Part shown: one piece after another, positions 17,587 through 27,131 of the stretch
Layout of the letters: each line of letters starts with the position of its first letter
How positions within the stretch are numbered: the stretch's first letter is position 1
Assembly (NCBI GenBank): GCA_963753055.1
Contig: CAVWAP010000001.1
Location: 868,001-932,000, forward strand
DNA: 64,000 nucleotides
Direction: 5' to 3'
Source: JAUWGC01 sp963753055
GTDB taxonomy: Bacteria > Bacteroidota > Bacteroidia > Bacteroidales > B18-G4
Position numbers and translations under genes: made by a program
The notes under the pieces: model-generated
Database searches by the model: none
What the model was told of the DNA's origin: nothing
What the model saw: only the letters and a program-made list of their open reading frames with translations

Positions 17587-18519
17587 TTAAAAATAAAGCA
17601 AATGAAATTTAAAATGATCATCCTTATTATATTCTATAGTCGGCATAGGTATTTTGATAAAACCTACCAGGTTAAAAAGAATATTAAGGAATTCTGATTT
17701 TGTCTTGATCCTGGTCAGATCAATATCCAAAGATAAATAATATTGAGGCACCCGGTCATAATAAGGCACAGGTTCTCCGTTTACATATACTGGATTGGAC
17801 TTGGCACCCAGCATGCCCTTGGCACCATAACCGAATGCAACATTAAGCCATTTCGGAAACTTTGAATCCCTGCGAATAAATGATCTGATGTTAGCAGACA
17901 ACCAGTAAGTATGCCCATTATAATCCTTGAAGATCCTTTCAGCATAGCTTTCTCCCAGTTGTTCGGGATTATATTGAGCATAATCAGTGAAATGGTATGA
18001 GAATTTTAAAGTAAACCGCTGATCATGCCACAGGAACTGCTGCCCGATAAAAAATATAGTTCCCAGGCCATTAAAGAGTATGTCGCTGGTTGAAGCACCC
18101 CATTCTGCAGAAAAACCATCGAATATTTCCACCGTGGTGAGGAACACAAAACCCATGCTCCCCCCGATCCAGATAGCCTTTTTTTCTTTTACGCCAGACC
18201 ATCGCAAGGCAGAATAACCAATCCGTCCGATATTATATGAGGTCACCATATGTCCGATCTTATCAACACCCATCCAGTGATTCCTGTCATCAATAAAGTG
18301 AAAAGAAGATTGGGGGTAATCTTTATACCATAAGTAATATAATCCCACCATTGATCCAACGTACAGGGCACTCCCCGTAATAATTGTTCCGGTTAACCTT
18401 GGCTTATGGATTGTATCAGGGAAATCAAGATTCTGCTGTGCCTTTGAATGTAAAGAGAAGCAAAGAGAAATAATTATTATATAAAAAAGATAGTGCGGTA
18501 TAGAATTTTCAGAAGTCAA
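17587..18519 (-). CDS. DUF2279 family protein
   Basis: 310 residues with an N-terminal hydrophobic signal/anchor (about 8-27), then the DUF2279 core: DRNHWMGVDKIGHMVTSYNI, WSGVKEKKAIWIGGSMGF, DGFSAEWGASTSDILFNGLG and a C-terminal beta-rich part. It is probably in the envelope. The function of the family is unknown. It has its own promoter-like box just upstream and runs into the HAD gene. Confidence 0.85.
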   Translation of the reverse strand: MTSENSIPHYLFYIIIISLCFSLHSKAQQNLDFPDTIHKPRLTGTIITGSALYVGSMVGLYYLWYKDYPQSSFHFIDDRNHWMGVDKIGHMVTSYNIGRIGYSALRWSGVKEKKAIWIGGSMGFVFLTTVEIFDGFSAEWGASTSDILFNGLGTIFFIGQQFLWHDQRFTLKFSYHFTDYAQYNPEQLGESYAERIFKDYNGHTYWLSANIRSFIRRDSKFPKWLNVAFGYGAKGMLGAKSNPVYVNGEPVPYYDRVPQYYLSLDIDLTRIKTKSEFLNILFNLVGFIKIPMPTIEYNKDDHFKFHLLYF

Positions 18520-18534
18520 ACTTTTATTTTTTTA

Positions 18535-18542
18535 CAAAAGTA
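18535..18542 (-). promoter_or_regulatory. Putative -7 promoter box of the DUF2279-HAD-CoA transferase unit
   Basis: Minus-strand TACTTTTG matches TAnnTTTG, 15 nt before the DUF2279 start. Confidence 0.45.
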
Positions 18543-18565
18543 AAAATCGCTTTTAAAGTTCACTC

Positions 18566-19654
18566 CTATTTTTTTATTTGCATTTCATCTAATGCTTTCT
18601 GATATCTTCTGGCATTCCTGTTGTGCTCAGTTGCTGTCTCAGCAAAGGCGTGGTATCCGCTCATATCATCTTTGGCACAAAAGAAAAAGTAATCATGGTT
18701 CTCGTAATACAGGACTGCATCAATAGAAGAAATAGAAGGGATGCATATTGGGCCCGGTGGAAGACCCAGGTACTTATATGTATTGTATGGTGAGTCAATC
18801 TTTTTGTATTCGTTAAGCACACGCCTTACTGAAAAATCGCCCAGGGCAAAGACAAGTGTTGGGTCAGCCTGTAATAACCACTTGCTTTCCAGGCGGTTGA
18901 TGTAAACCCCAGCAATAATTGCTTTTTCACCATTCTTGGCTGTTTCCTTTTCGATGATGGATGCTAATGTAACCACTTCAGCTATTGTCATTTCTAATTG
19001 TTGTGCCTTCTCCCGCCTTGTATCATCCCAGAAATCCAGGTACTCAGAATACATCCTTTCAATAAACTGCTTTGCAGAGGTGTTCCAGTAGAACTCATAT
19101 GTATTAGGAATGAACAAGGCCGGGATTGTATAATGATTGAAGTTGTACTGATTGATAAATGAAGAATCCGACAATAGTCCAACTATTTCTGAAGAATCAG
19201 CTTCAATCTGCTGTCCAATGCGCTGCCCAAGCTGCTCAATGTTCCTGATATGATTGAATACAACCATCACAGGGGTTTGAAGTCCTGCCCGTAACATGTT
19301 GATAAGCTCAACGTTGTTCATGCCTTCTTTGACAACATAACGGCCTGGTTTTACATGCTCCGGATATTTCTTTCGGCTTGCTACCCATTCAAAGTTCTTT
19401 CTGTGTACGATAATCCCTTGCTTGTAAAAAATAGATTTGACATCATCGTAGGAGGAGCCAGTCGGTATATAAACGGAAGCCATTGGTTGTTCATTTAACC
19501 AAACATTGCTGGTAAAGAGGGTCTTGTATAATAAATAACCGGTGATTATAGCAAGGATTATCAGGACAAACAGTGTATACAGGGTAAGTTTGGTCCACCT
19601 GGACCTTTTTTTCCTGGTTCTGCTAAAACCGTATTTTGAATGATAATATGCCAT
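18566..19654 (-). CDS. mltG: Endolytic murein transglycosylase MltG
   Basis: 362 residues, YceG-like. One N-terminal membrane anchor (about 23-45) follows a basic cytoplasmic start. The domain contains VTLASIIEKETAKNGEKAII with the catalytic Glu, then AGVYINRL, LLQADPTLVFALGD, SPYNTYKYLGLPPGPICIPS and YYFENHDYFFFCAK-like endings (here YYENHDYFFFCAKDDMSGYH). It cleaves nascent glycan strands in the periplasm and sets their length. It follows the GNAT gene with a 2-nt gap. Confidence 0.95.
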   Translation of the reverse strand: MAYYHSKYGFSRTRKKRSRWTKLTLYTLFVLIILAIITGYLLYKTLFTSNVWLNEQPMASVYIPTGSSYDDVKSIFYKQGIIVHRKNFEWVASRKKYPEHVKPGRYVVKEGMNNVELINMLRAGLQTPVMVVFNHIRNIEQLGQRIGQQIEADSSEIVGLLSDSSFINQYNFNHYTIPALFIPNTYEFYWNTSAKQFIERMYSEYLDFWDDTRREKAQQLEMTIAEVVTLASIIEKETAKNGEKAIIAGVYINRLESKWLLQADPTLVFALGDFSVRRVLNEYKKIDSPYNTYKYLGLPPGPICIPSISSIDAVLYYENHDYFFFCAKDDMSGYHAFAETATEHNRNARRYQKALDEMQIKK

Positions 19655-19656
19655 GT

Positions 19657-20205
19657 CTATGAACTCGAAGTTTTCGAACTTTCCGGATTAATAAGTTGTA
19701 ACATATATTCGTCAATCCATTCCCTTTCTACCAATAACCATTGCTTTTTTATACCAACTGTTTCAAAATTCTTTTTCTTAAATAGGTCTAAACTTGCTTT
19801 TTGGCCTTTCATTACATTACTGTATATCTGATGCAGGCGTAAGCGATTGAAGGAATAGTTAATCATTAGATCTAAAGCCTCAGATGCATACCCTTTACCA
19901 CGTTCCTCTTTTATGACCAGAATGCCAATACCTGCTCTTCTGTTGGCAGGGTCAAAATCAAAAAGGTCTACACAACCTATGGTTTTTGTATGATCTTCTT
20001 CTATTAAATCAATCATCAGCCTTAATTGCCTTGTGGTAAACAGGTCTTCATGAGAGTTCATAACATACTGTTCCAGGGCAAATCTTGAGAATGGAGCAAG
20101 TGTATTGCTCAGATGCCAGATGCTTGAGTCGTTTTCCCAATCATATAACAAATCAATATCTGCTGGCTCTAATGCCCTTAACATGATCGTTTTAGATTCC
20201 AACAT
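19657..20205 (-). CDS. GNAT family N-acetyltransferase (RimJ/RimL-like)
   Basis: 182 residues. LESKTIMLRALEPADIDLLY begins the fold. The acetyl-CoA loop is GIGILVIKEERGKGYASEAL, and the late helix is LDLFKKKNFETVGIKKQW. Such proteins acetylate amino groups of proteins, amines or polyamine-like molecules; the substrate is not known. Likely co-transcribed with mltG. Confidence 0.9.
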   Translation of the reverse strand: MLESKTIMLRALEPADIDLLYDWENDSSIWHLSNTLAPFSRFALEQYVMNSHEDLFTTRQLRLMIDLIEEDHTKTIGCVDLFDFDPANRRAGIGILVIKEERGKGYASEALDLMINYSFNRLRLHQIYSNVMKGQKASLDLFKKKNFETVGIKKQWLLVEREWIDEYMLQLINPESSKTSSS

Positions 20206-20338
20206 AAGTAGTAACCATTAATACATGAATACAAGACCTAATAAAGGCTATTCAGGATTTGGTTGTTTATTTTTTACGGAATGAAAGAAAAAGAGTTGGG
20301 CTAAACAGCAAAAAAAAGTCCTGGCAACTATCTTTTTA

Positions 20339-21127
20339 TCAATGCGCTGTAAAATTTCCCTGGAAAATCATACTGACAGGTCCACTTAAATGGATACTCT
20401 TGAATGAGTTTTTGGAAGGCTTAAAGCCTACTTTCAAGTCGCCCCCACGGGTTCTGATACTTACTGGTGAGGTTAAGCCATTCCTGAGAAATGCAGCAAT
20501 TGAAGCTGCTGTTACGCCTGTACCACAGGATAATGTTTCGTTTTCTACACCACGTTCATAAGTCCTGACCACCAAAATTCCATTTTCTAAATGGCAGAAG
20601 TCAACATTAATACCTGACTCCCTATATTGATTGCTGTATCTTATTTTGCTACCTTCTTCCACAACATTAACATTATCAATATCTTCAACGAACTTGACAT
20701 AATGTGGGACTCCGGTATTAATCAAATAATGATCATTTTTCATTATTACATCCTCAACATCCTGCATCGTCAGGTTAACCATAAATGAATTACCATGATG
20801 ATCGGTGATAAAGCCTTCATGCAGCCCATCCCTGGCGATAAATTTCCCGTTGACATTAATAATGCCAAGAGAATTTGCAAATGCAATAATACATCTTCCA
20901 CCATTGCCGCACATGTCGACTTCAACCCCATCAGCATTATAGTAAGCCATTGAAAAATCAACAATTTCTGACCTGTTAAGCAGGATTAAACCATCAGCTC
21001 CTATGCCAAACTTCCTGTCACAAAGTCTTGAAATTTCATTGGCATCATTATTGAAGACATTATTCCGGTTGTCGATCATGATGAAATCATTGCCGGTGCC
21101 TTCGTATTTTTGAAACGGAACCATCAT
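20339..21127 (-). CDS. dapF: Diaminopimelate epimerase
   Basis: 262 residues. It interconverts LL- and meso-diaminopimelate for lysine and peptidoglycan. The start is PFQKYEGTGNDFIMIDNRN. Catalytic Cys73 is in DMCGNGGRC and the second catalytic Cys in SCGTGVTAAS near the C-terminus. Length is normal. Two Met codons open the gene (MMVPF); either could be used. It is divergent from htrA. Confidence 0.97.
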   Translation of the reverse strand: MMVPFQKYEGTGNDFIMIDNRNNVFNNDANEISRLCDRKFGIGADGLILLNRSEIVDFSMAYYNADGVEVDMCGNGGRCIIAFANSLGIINVNGKFIARDGLHEGFITDHHGNSFMVNLTMQDVEDVIMKNDHYLINTGVPHYVKFVEDIDNVNVVEEGSKIRYSNQYRESGINVDFCHLENGILVVRTYERGVENETLSCGTGVTAASIAAFLRNGLTSPVSIRTRGGDLKVGFKPSKNSFKSIHLSGPVSMIFQGNFTAH

Positions 21128-21152
21128 TTAAGGTTTATTATTTGATTATTAC

Positions 21153-21160
21153 AAATATAA
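21153..21160 (-). promoter_or_regulatory. Putative -7 promoter box of dapF
   Basis: Minus-strand TATATTTG matches TAnnTTTG, 25 nt before the start. Confidence 0.5.
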
Positions 21161-21309
21161 GTAATCTGGGAATTTAGGATTTAATATTACTTATGATTTT
21201 TTAACAATAATTAACACACGGAGGATAAACTATAGCTTAAATTTAACGTTGTTTTTTAGTAATTGATACAACATTTTGAAGTTATAATTGTTGAATTCAT
21301 AGATAGACC

Positions 21310-22782
21310 ATGAAAAAGTTAGTATTATTTCTCATTGCATTTATTTCAGGTGGTTTGGCGGTTCTATTCATATCGGCAACCATACTGAAGTCAACTGACA
21401 ATCAGTTTTCTGAAACACGGTTACACCAGACCGAGGCTTTGCCCGTCGATGTACACCAGGCGAGTTATACAACAAGCTCCCTTATTGATGGTCCTGATTT
21501 CACAACAGCCGCTGAGCGTACGATACATGCAGTCGTGCATATCAGGTCGCAGTTTCTCCGAAAGAGTAATGTTTACGATGACTTTTTCGGAGCATTAAGG
21601 GAATATTTTGGATATGAAACAAGGCCCCAGCAGGATTACCCTATCTCCGGGTTTGGTTCTGGTGTAATTATTACAAATGATGGATACATTGTGACTAACA
21701 ACCACGTTGTGCAGGGAGCAGAATTGATCGAAGTTACCTTAAATGATAAACGTACTATGGTTGCTGAGATCATTGGAACAGATCCTTCTACCGACCTGGC
21801 TCTTATCAAAGTTGATGCCAGTAAGCTGCCTTATGTAACTTATGGCAATTCAGATAATGTAAGGATCGGAGAATGGGTGCTTGCTGTTGGAAACCCTTTT
21901 AACCTGACCTCAACAGTTACTGCCGGGATCGTAAGTGCCAAAGCAAGAAATATAAATATACTTGGTAATCAATCCAGTATTGAGTCGTTTATCCAGTTTG
22001 ATGCTGCTGTTAACCGAGGCAATAGTGGTGGTGCACTTGTGAATACAGAGGGTGAATTGATAGGAATTAATGCAGCAATTGCCAGCAACACAGGATCATT
22101 CGCCGGGTACTCCTTTGCCATTCCCGTGAATATTGTAAAGAAAGTTGTTGAGGACCTTCAGTTGTTTGGTGAGGTTCAAAGAGCGTATGTTGGTGTTATT
22201 ATCCGGGAGATTGACGATGATTTCGCCAGTGAGGAGGGATTAGATGACCTGAAAGGTGTTTATGTTGACGCTATCAGCGAAAATGGCGGAGCAGAAAAGG
22301 CAGGTATAGAAAAGGGTGATGTCATAACACATATTAATGGGATAGAAGTTAACACTCTTTCTCAGTTGCTTGAAGTAGTCGGGCAATACAGACCCGGCGA
22401 AATAGTGTCAATGGACATCAAAAGAAACAACCAGAATAAGAACTATAATGTCGAGTTGAAAAATGCCGATGGCACAACTTCTATAGTAAAGAAAAAAGAA
22501 AAGTTTTATGCTGAGTTACTGGGTGCAACCTTGCAAAAAATAGGTGATGACGATAAACGCATGTTAATGCTTAATAATGGATTGAAAGTTTCTTCAGTCG
22601 AGAGCAATGGTATATTGCAAAGAGGGGGTGTCAGGCAAGGTTTTATAATAACAAGTGTGAACAATATCAGGGTTAACTCAAAGGACAGCCTCAGCCAGGC
22701 AATAATGGAAAATGAATCATTTATCAGGATTCAGGGAATATATCCAAATGGAATGAGGGTAACTTATGAGTTGGGCCTGTAG
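21310..22782 (+). CDS. Do/HtrA family periplasmic serine protease
   Basis: 490 residues. A signal anchor (1-24) is followed by a trypsin-like domain with the triad His132 (VTNNHVVQ), Asp162 (STDLALIKV) and Ser239 (NRGNSGGALV). Then come PDZ1 (about 285-375, VDAISENGGAEKAGIEKGD) and a shorter PDZ2 (about 405-490, GILQRGGVRQGFIITSVN). It degrades or refolds misfolded envelope proteins. No TAnnTTTG box was seen upstream, so it may use another sigma factor (inference). The 182-nt divergent gap to dapF shows nothing else I can name. Confidence 0.95.
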   Translation: MKKLVLFLIAFISGGLAVLFISATILKSTDNQFSETRLHQTEALPVDVHQASYTTSSLIDGPDFTTAAERTIHAVVHIRSQFLRKSNVYDDFFGALREYFGYETRPQQDYPISGFGSGVIITNDGYIVTNNHVVQGAELIEVTLNDKRTMVAEIIGTDPSTDLALIKVDASKLPYVTYGNSDNVRIGEWVLAVGNPFNLTSTVTAGIVSAKARNINILGNQSSIESFIQFDAAVNRGNSGGALVNTEGELIGINAAIASNTGSFAGYSFAIPVNIVKKVVEDLQLFGEVQRAYVGVIIREIDDDFASEEGLDDLKGVYVDAISENGGAEKAGIEKGDVITHINGIEVNTLSQLLEVVGQYRPGEIVSMDIKRNNQNKNYNVELKNADGTTSIVKKKEKFYAELLGATLQKIGDDDKRMLMLNNGLKVSSVESNGILQRGGVRQGFIITSVNNIRVNSKDSLSQAIMENESFIRIQGIYPNGMRVTYELGL

Positions 22783-22863
22783 TTATTTAGATTATTTTCA
22801 AATAGATAGCAATTTTTTTAAGGATTTTATCGTTTTACCCTTTCCAAGAGGCGCATTTTTTTG

Positions 22864-22871
22864 TATATTTG
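22864..22871 (+). promoter_or_regulatory. Putative -7 promoter box of rpoD
   Basis: TATATTTG matches TAnnTTTG. TTTC lies 19 nt further upstream as a weak -33. It is 67 nt before the start. Confidence 0.5.
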
Positions 22872-22938
22872 CTGGCTGCTTTGGTAAATTTTAAAGTTCT
22901 TAGAACATAATGTATAAAAGGTACCGAGAAAGGAGAAT

Positions 22939-23805
22939 ATGAGACAATTAAAAATTACAAAGTCAATTACCAACCGTGAAACAGCTTCCCTTGACAAATA
23001 CTTGCAGGACATAGGAAAAGAGGAACTCATTACTGCCGAAGAAGAGGTGGAATTAGCCAGGAAGATTAAAGCAGGCGACCAATTAGCACTAGAAAAACTA
23101 ACCAGAGCAAACTTACGTTTTGTTGTTTCTGTGGCCAAGCAATATCAGAATCAGGGTTTAACCCTGCCAGACCTCATCAATGAGGGCAACCTGGGACTGA
23201 TTAAAGCTGCCAAAAGGTTTGATGAAACCAGGGGTTTCAAGTTCATATCTTACGCAGTTTGGTGGATACGCCAATCCATTTTGCAGGCGCTTGCTGAGCA
23301 GTCAAGGATCGTTAGGTTACCGCTGAACCAGGTTGGATCTCTTAACAAAATTAAAAAGGCATCTTCAAAGCTGGAGCAGGAGTACGAGCGTCCACCGTCA
23401 ACAGATGAAATTGCAGAGTTGATGGAAATGCCAGAGTATAAGATTGACAAAGCCATGAAAATTACTACAAAATATATTTCCATGGATGCGCCAATCAGCC
23501 AGGAGGATGATACAAAATTCCTGGACGTGTACATGAATGATGACACTCCAAAGACAGATGCACACCTTATGAGGGAATCATTGAATAAAGAGATTCAACG
23601 TTCTTTAGCAACACTGACCGACAAGGAAAGGGATGTGATCAACCTTTATTACGGTATTGGTATGAATCATGGTTTAACGCTCGAAGAAATTGGAGCAAAA
23701 TTCGACTTGACCCGCGAAAGGGTCCGACAAATTAAGGAAAAAGCCATCAGGAGATTAAAGCATACTGCAAGAAGTAAATTGCTGAAAGCCTATCTTGGTG
23801 AATAA
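22939..23805 (+). CDS. rpoD: Primary RNA polymerase sigma factor (RpoD/SigA)
   Basis: 288 residues: the short primary sigma of Bacteroidota without the large region 1.1. Region 1.2 is ASLDKYLQDIGKEELITAEE. Region 2 includes LPDLINEGNLGLIKAAKRFD and YAVWWIRQSILQALAEQSR; region 3 starts RIVRLPLNQVGSLNKIKKA; region 4 has LTLEEIGAKFDLTRERVRQI. It should recognise the TAnnTTTG promoters seen across this window. A strong terminator follows. Confidence 0.97.
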   Translation: MRQLKITKSITNRETASLDKYLQDIGKEELITAEEEVELARKIKAGDQLALEKLTRANLRFVVSVAKQYQNQGLTLPDLINEGNLGLIKAAKRFDETRGFKFISYAVWWIRQSILQALAEQSRIVRLPLNQVGSLNKIKKASSKLEQEYERPPSTDEIAELMEMPEYKIDKAMKITTKYISMDAPISQEDDTKFLDVYMNDDTPKTDAHLMRESLNKEIQRSLATLTDKERDVINLYYGIGMNHGLTLEEIGAKFDLTRERVRQIKEKAIRRLKHTARSKLLKAYLGE

Positions 23806-23827
23806 AAAATTAATTCCTGTGAATTAA

Positions 23828-23866
23828 AAAGGGATTTCAAATCAGTTTTGTTATCCCTTTTTTTTT
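23828..23866 (+). terminator. Rho-independent terminator after rpoD
   Basis: AAAGGGAT (23828-23835) pairs with ATCCCTTT (23853-23860) across a 17-nt loop, followed by a run of T to 23866. It lies 22 nt after the rpoD stop. Confidence 0.8.
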
Positions 23867-23931
23867 ATTTTTGGCTGTGCCATTATTGCACACTGTCAAG
23901 TAATTATCTTTAAACTTAAAAAACAACAGAA

Positions 23932-25413
23932 ATGGGAAAAAGCCTCCTAGAATCAAGTAATGGAACTCCAGATAATCATTTCGATGAATCTTTAATTAAG
24001 TGGATCAATGATGAGAAACTGGCATTTAAATTTGCAGAAGTACTTAACAGGTTATTTTACGACAAAGGTGTCGAGCTCATTTTCTTCAGAAATCAGCTGC
24101 TTGACCGAAGTGCAAGTGTTGTCTTGTATAAGCACTCCTATGCTGAAGCTGTTATTGGAGAAAAGCTGGAAGTTAGGCACTCGCTTGATATTGCCAGAGT
24201 AATAGATAAGCTGGATCTTTTCCAGTCAAGAATAGATATTGGCACATTAAATTTTGAATGGACCAAAGAAAAAGATGATTACAAGGATATTGAAAAATTT
24301 GTTGTTGACAAGTTAAAAGATGGCATTGGAAAGAAGCCTCCTTTCTCCAAGGCCAGGGACATTGTTTTATTTGGGTTCGGCAGGATTGGGCGATTACTGC
24401 TCAGGGAGTTGATTATCCAGGGTAATGGAACCCAACTGCGGGTCAGGGCAGTAGTAACCAGGAGGAATACACCGGAAGACATACGCAAAAGAGCATCTTT
24501 AATTCGACATGATTCCATTCATGGCCCCTTCAGGGGTAATGTGCTGGAGGATGTTGATAATAAAAGCATATACGTTAATGGCCATGTAGTGAAGATGCTG
24601 GCAGGGAGCGCACCAGAAGATATTGACTATGAAGCAGAGGGGATTCATGATGCCATCCTGATTGATAATACAGGCGTTTACAAAGACCGGGAGGGACTGA
24701 GCCGCCACCTCAATGCGAAAGGTATCAGTAAGGTGCTGTTTACTGCACCGGCTAAAGGAGATATTCCGAATATTGTTTATGGTGTTAACCACCTGGAATT
24801 TAACGTAGATGAAGAAAATGTGTTTTCCGCTGCTTCCTGCACGACCAATGCTATCGTACCAACGCTTTATGTGATTGAAAAAACCTTGGGTATTGAAAAA
24901 GGGCATATTGAGACTATACATGCCTACACCAATGACCAGAACCTGACAGATAATTTCCATAGTAAAGCCCGCCGGGGCAGGTCAGCACCATTAAATATGG
25001 TTATCACCTCCACGGGGGCAGGATCTGCAGCAGCTAAGGCAATTCCCTCATTGGCTGGAAAACTTACAGCTAATGCGGTCAGGGTGCCTATACCTAATGT
25101 CTCTCTTGCTATCCTTTCATTGACGATGAAAAGAAAGACCAGCAGGGAAGAAGTTGATGATATTCTGAAGGATGCAGCATTAAGAGGTAATCTGGTTCAA
25201 CAGATCCGTTATTCTGCTTCTAGTGAGTCAGTTTCAACAGATTTTATTGGTGACCCGGTAGCCGGTATTTATGATTCTCCTGCAACACAGGTTTCTGCAG
25301 ATGGAAAGAATGTCCTCTTGTACATATGGTATGATAATGAGTTTGGATATACCATACAGGTCATCAGGCTTGCTAAACAGATTGCAAAAGTTAAAGGATA
25401 TCGATATTATTAA
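23932..25413 (+). CDS. Glyceraldehyde-3-phosphate dehydrogenase, long N-terminally extended form
   Basis: 493 residues. An extra N-terminal region of about 135 residues precedes the normal enzyme. The NAD(P)-binding start is IVLFGFGRIGRLLLREL, the catalytic Cys is in SAASCTTNAIVPTL, and later motifs are HAYTNDQNLTDNFH, RRGRSAPLNMVITSTGA and WYDNEFGYTIQVIRL. It oxidises glyceraldehyde-3-phosphate in glycolysis/gluconeogenesis. Long forms of about 480 residues are common in Bacteroidota; the role of the extension is not known to me. The stop is 19 nt before pyrG. Confidence 0.94.
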   Translation: MGKSLLESSNGTPDNHFDESLIKWINDEKLAFKFAEVLNRLFYDKGVELIFFRNQLLDRSASVVLYKHSYAEAVIGEKLEVRHSLDIARVIDKLDLFQSRIDIGTLNFEWTKEKDDYKDIEKFVVDKLKDGIGKKPPFSKARDIVLFGFGRIGRLLLRELIIQGNGTQLRVRAVVTRRNTPEDIRKRASLIRHDSIHGPFRGNVLEDVDNKSIYVNGHVVKMLAGSAPEDIDYEAEGIHDAILIDNTGVYKDREGLSRHLNAKGISKVLFTAPAKGDIPNIVYGVNHLEFNVDEENVFSAASCTTNAIVPTLYVIEKTLGIEKGHIETIHAYTNDQNLTDNFHSKARRGRSAPLNMVITSTGAGSAAAKAIPSLAGKLTANAVRVPIPNVSLAILSLTMKRKTSREEVDDILKDAALRGNLVQQIRYSASSESVSTDFIGDPVAGIYDSPATQVSADGKNVLLYIWYDNEFGYTIQVIRLAKQIAKVKGYRYY

Positions 25414-25432
25414 TGACCAATTAAACCATAAG

Positions 25433-27052
25433 ATGGGCAAGCCTAAATATATATTTGTTACTGGTGGAGTGACTTCTTCATTAGGAAAAGGCATCATATC
25501 GGCATCCATAGCAAAACTGCTGCAGGCCAGGGGCTATTCAACTACTATTCAAAAGCTTGATCCTTATATTAATGTGGATCCCGGCACTCTCAATCCTTAC
25601 GAGCATGGGGAGTGTTACGTGACGGAAGATGGAGCAGAAACTGACCTCGACCTTGGGCATTATGAAAGGTTTTCCAATGTGCCGACTTCCCAGGCGAACA
25701 ATGTTACGACAGGAAGAATATATCAAACTGTAATAAATAAAGAAAGACGTGGCGATTACCTTGGTGAAACAGTACAGGTAATACCACATATTACAGACGA
25801 GATCAAGAGAAGCATTAAGATACTCGGTGACCAGGGCGACTATGATTTTGTAATAACAGAGATAGGGGGGACGGTTGGTGATATAGAGTCCTTGCCATAT
25901 ATTGAGGCAGTGAGGCAGATGCGTTTTGAATTAGGAGACGATTGCCTGGTAGTCCATTTAACCTTGATACCATATCTTGCTGCTGCACAGGAACTAAAAA
26001 CTAAGCCTACACAGCACTCAGTAAAAATGCTGCTCGAGTCTGGAGTTCAGCCCCAGATAATTGTCTGCCGGACACAGAAGCCATTAAATGAAAACCTGAA
26101 AGCTAAAATTTCGCTTTTCTGTAACGTTCCAGTTTCATCAGTTATCGAATCGATCGATGCAGAGACAATTTATGATGTGCCAGTATTGATGCGTGAAGAA
26201 AAGCTCGATGTTGAGGTGCTTAAAAAGGTTGGTATTTCTAATGGGAATTATCCCGATATAAAAAACTGGGAAGCTTTTTTGCATCGTTTAAAAAATCCCA
26301 AAAAGGAAGTAAAAGTTGGCCTTATAGGCAAGTACGTCGAATTGAAGGATGCTTACAAATCAATTAATGAATCCTTTATTCATGCCGGTGCTGAGAATGA
26401 GTGTAAAGTCAATGTGGAGTCTATCCAATCGGAAAACATATCACCTGAGAATGTAAAGGAAAAACTTGAAGGATTGGATGGAATCCTCGTTGCTCCGGGC
26501 TTTGGTGAAAGAGGTATTGAAGGAAAGATTACGGCTGTAAATTATGCCAGGGAGCAAAACATTCCATTTTTCGGTATCTGCCTTGGTATGCAATGTGCTG
26601 TGGTGGAATTCGCTAGAAATGTTTTAAAACACAGCAAGGCCCATTCAACAGAAGTTGATAAGACTACAAAGTACCCTGTCATCGATCTTATGGAGGATCA
26701 GAAAGAGGTTAATGACATGGGTGGCACGATGAGGCTGGGTTCTTATCCTTGTAAATTGAAAAAGGGTACCAGGGTAGCGGAAATCTATAATGTTTCTGAT
26801 ATTTTTGAGAGACACCGTCATCGCTACGAGTTCAATAATAAGTACCTGGAAGAATACAATGAAGCAGGAATGATACCGGCTGGTATCAATCATAAGGATA
26901 ACCTGGTTGAAATAATTGAATTGAAAGATCACCCATGGTTTATCGGGGTACAGTTTCATCCGGAATATCGAAGTACAGTTGCCAAGCCACATCCATTGTT
27001 TGTTGGTTTTATCAAAGCTTGCATTGAACATCACGATTCTCTTACCAAATAA
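25433..27052 (+). CDS. pyrG: CTP synthase
   Basis: 539 residues, normal for the family. I chose the ATG at 25433 (MGKPKYIFVTGGVTSSLGKG), because a longer in-frame reading would begin inside the GAPDH gene and adds residues unlike any CTP synthase. The N-terminal synthetase domain has the P-loop SSLGKGIISAS and YEHGECYVTEDGAETDLDLG. The C-terminal glutamine amidotransferase has the nucleophile Cys in FFGICLGMQCAVVEF and VQFHPEYRS. It makes CTP from UTP, glutamine and ATP. Confidence 0.97.
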   Translation: MGKPKYIFVTGGVTSSLGKGIISASIAKLLQARGYSTTIQKLDPYINVDPGTLNPYEHGECYVTEDGAETDLDLGHYERFSNVPTSQANNVTTGRIYQTVINKERRGDYLGETVQVIPHITDEIKRSIKILGDQGDYDFVITEIGGTVGDIESLPYIEAVRQMRFELGDDCLVVHLTLIPYLAAAQELKTKPTQHSVKMLLESGVQPQIIVCRTQKPLNENLKAKISLFCNVPVSSVIESIDAETIYDVPVLMREEKLDVEVLKKVGISNGNYPDIKNWEAFLHRLKNPKKEVKVGLIGKYVELKDAYKSINESFIHAGAENECKVNVESIQSENISPENVKEKLEGLDGILVAPGFGERGIEGKITAVNYAREQNIPFFGICLGMQCAVVEFARNVLKHSKAHSTEVDKTTKYPVIDLMEDQKEVNDMGGTMRLGSYPCKLKKGTRVAEIYNVSDIFERHRHRYEFNNKYLEEYNEAGMIPAGINHKDNLVEIIELKDHPWFIGVQFHPEYRSTVAKPHPLFVGFIKACIEHHDSLTK

Positions 27053-27091
27053 TCACATCTGGCCATGCTATCCTGTTTGAATCAATTGAAG

Positions 27092-27099
27092 TATATTTG
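27092..27099 (+). promoter_or_regulatory. Putative -7 promoter box of yidC
   Basis: TATATTTG matches TAnnTTTG, 32 nt before the ATG at 27132. Confidence 0.45.
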
Positions 27100-27131
27100 C
27101 CAATTCGTATGCTGCTTTAAAAATAATTTCA

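Noticed and set aside
25271..25432. Longer pyrG start inside the GAPDH gene
   Set aside because: The first 54 residues overlap GAPDH coding sequence and do not look like CTP synthase; the ATG at 25433 starts the conserved MGKPKYIFVTGG.
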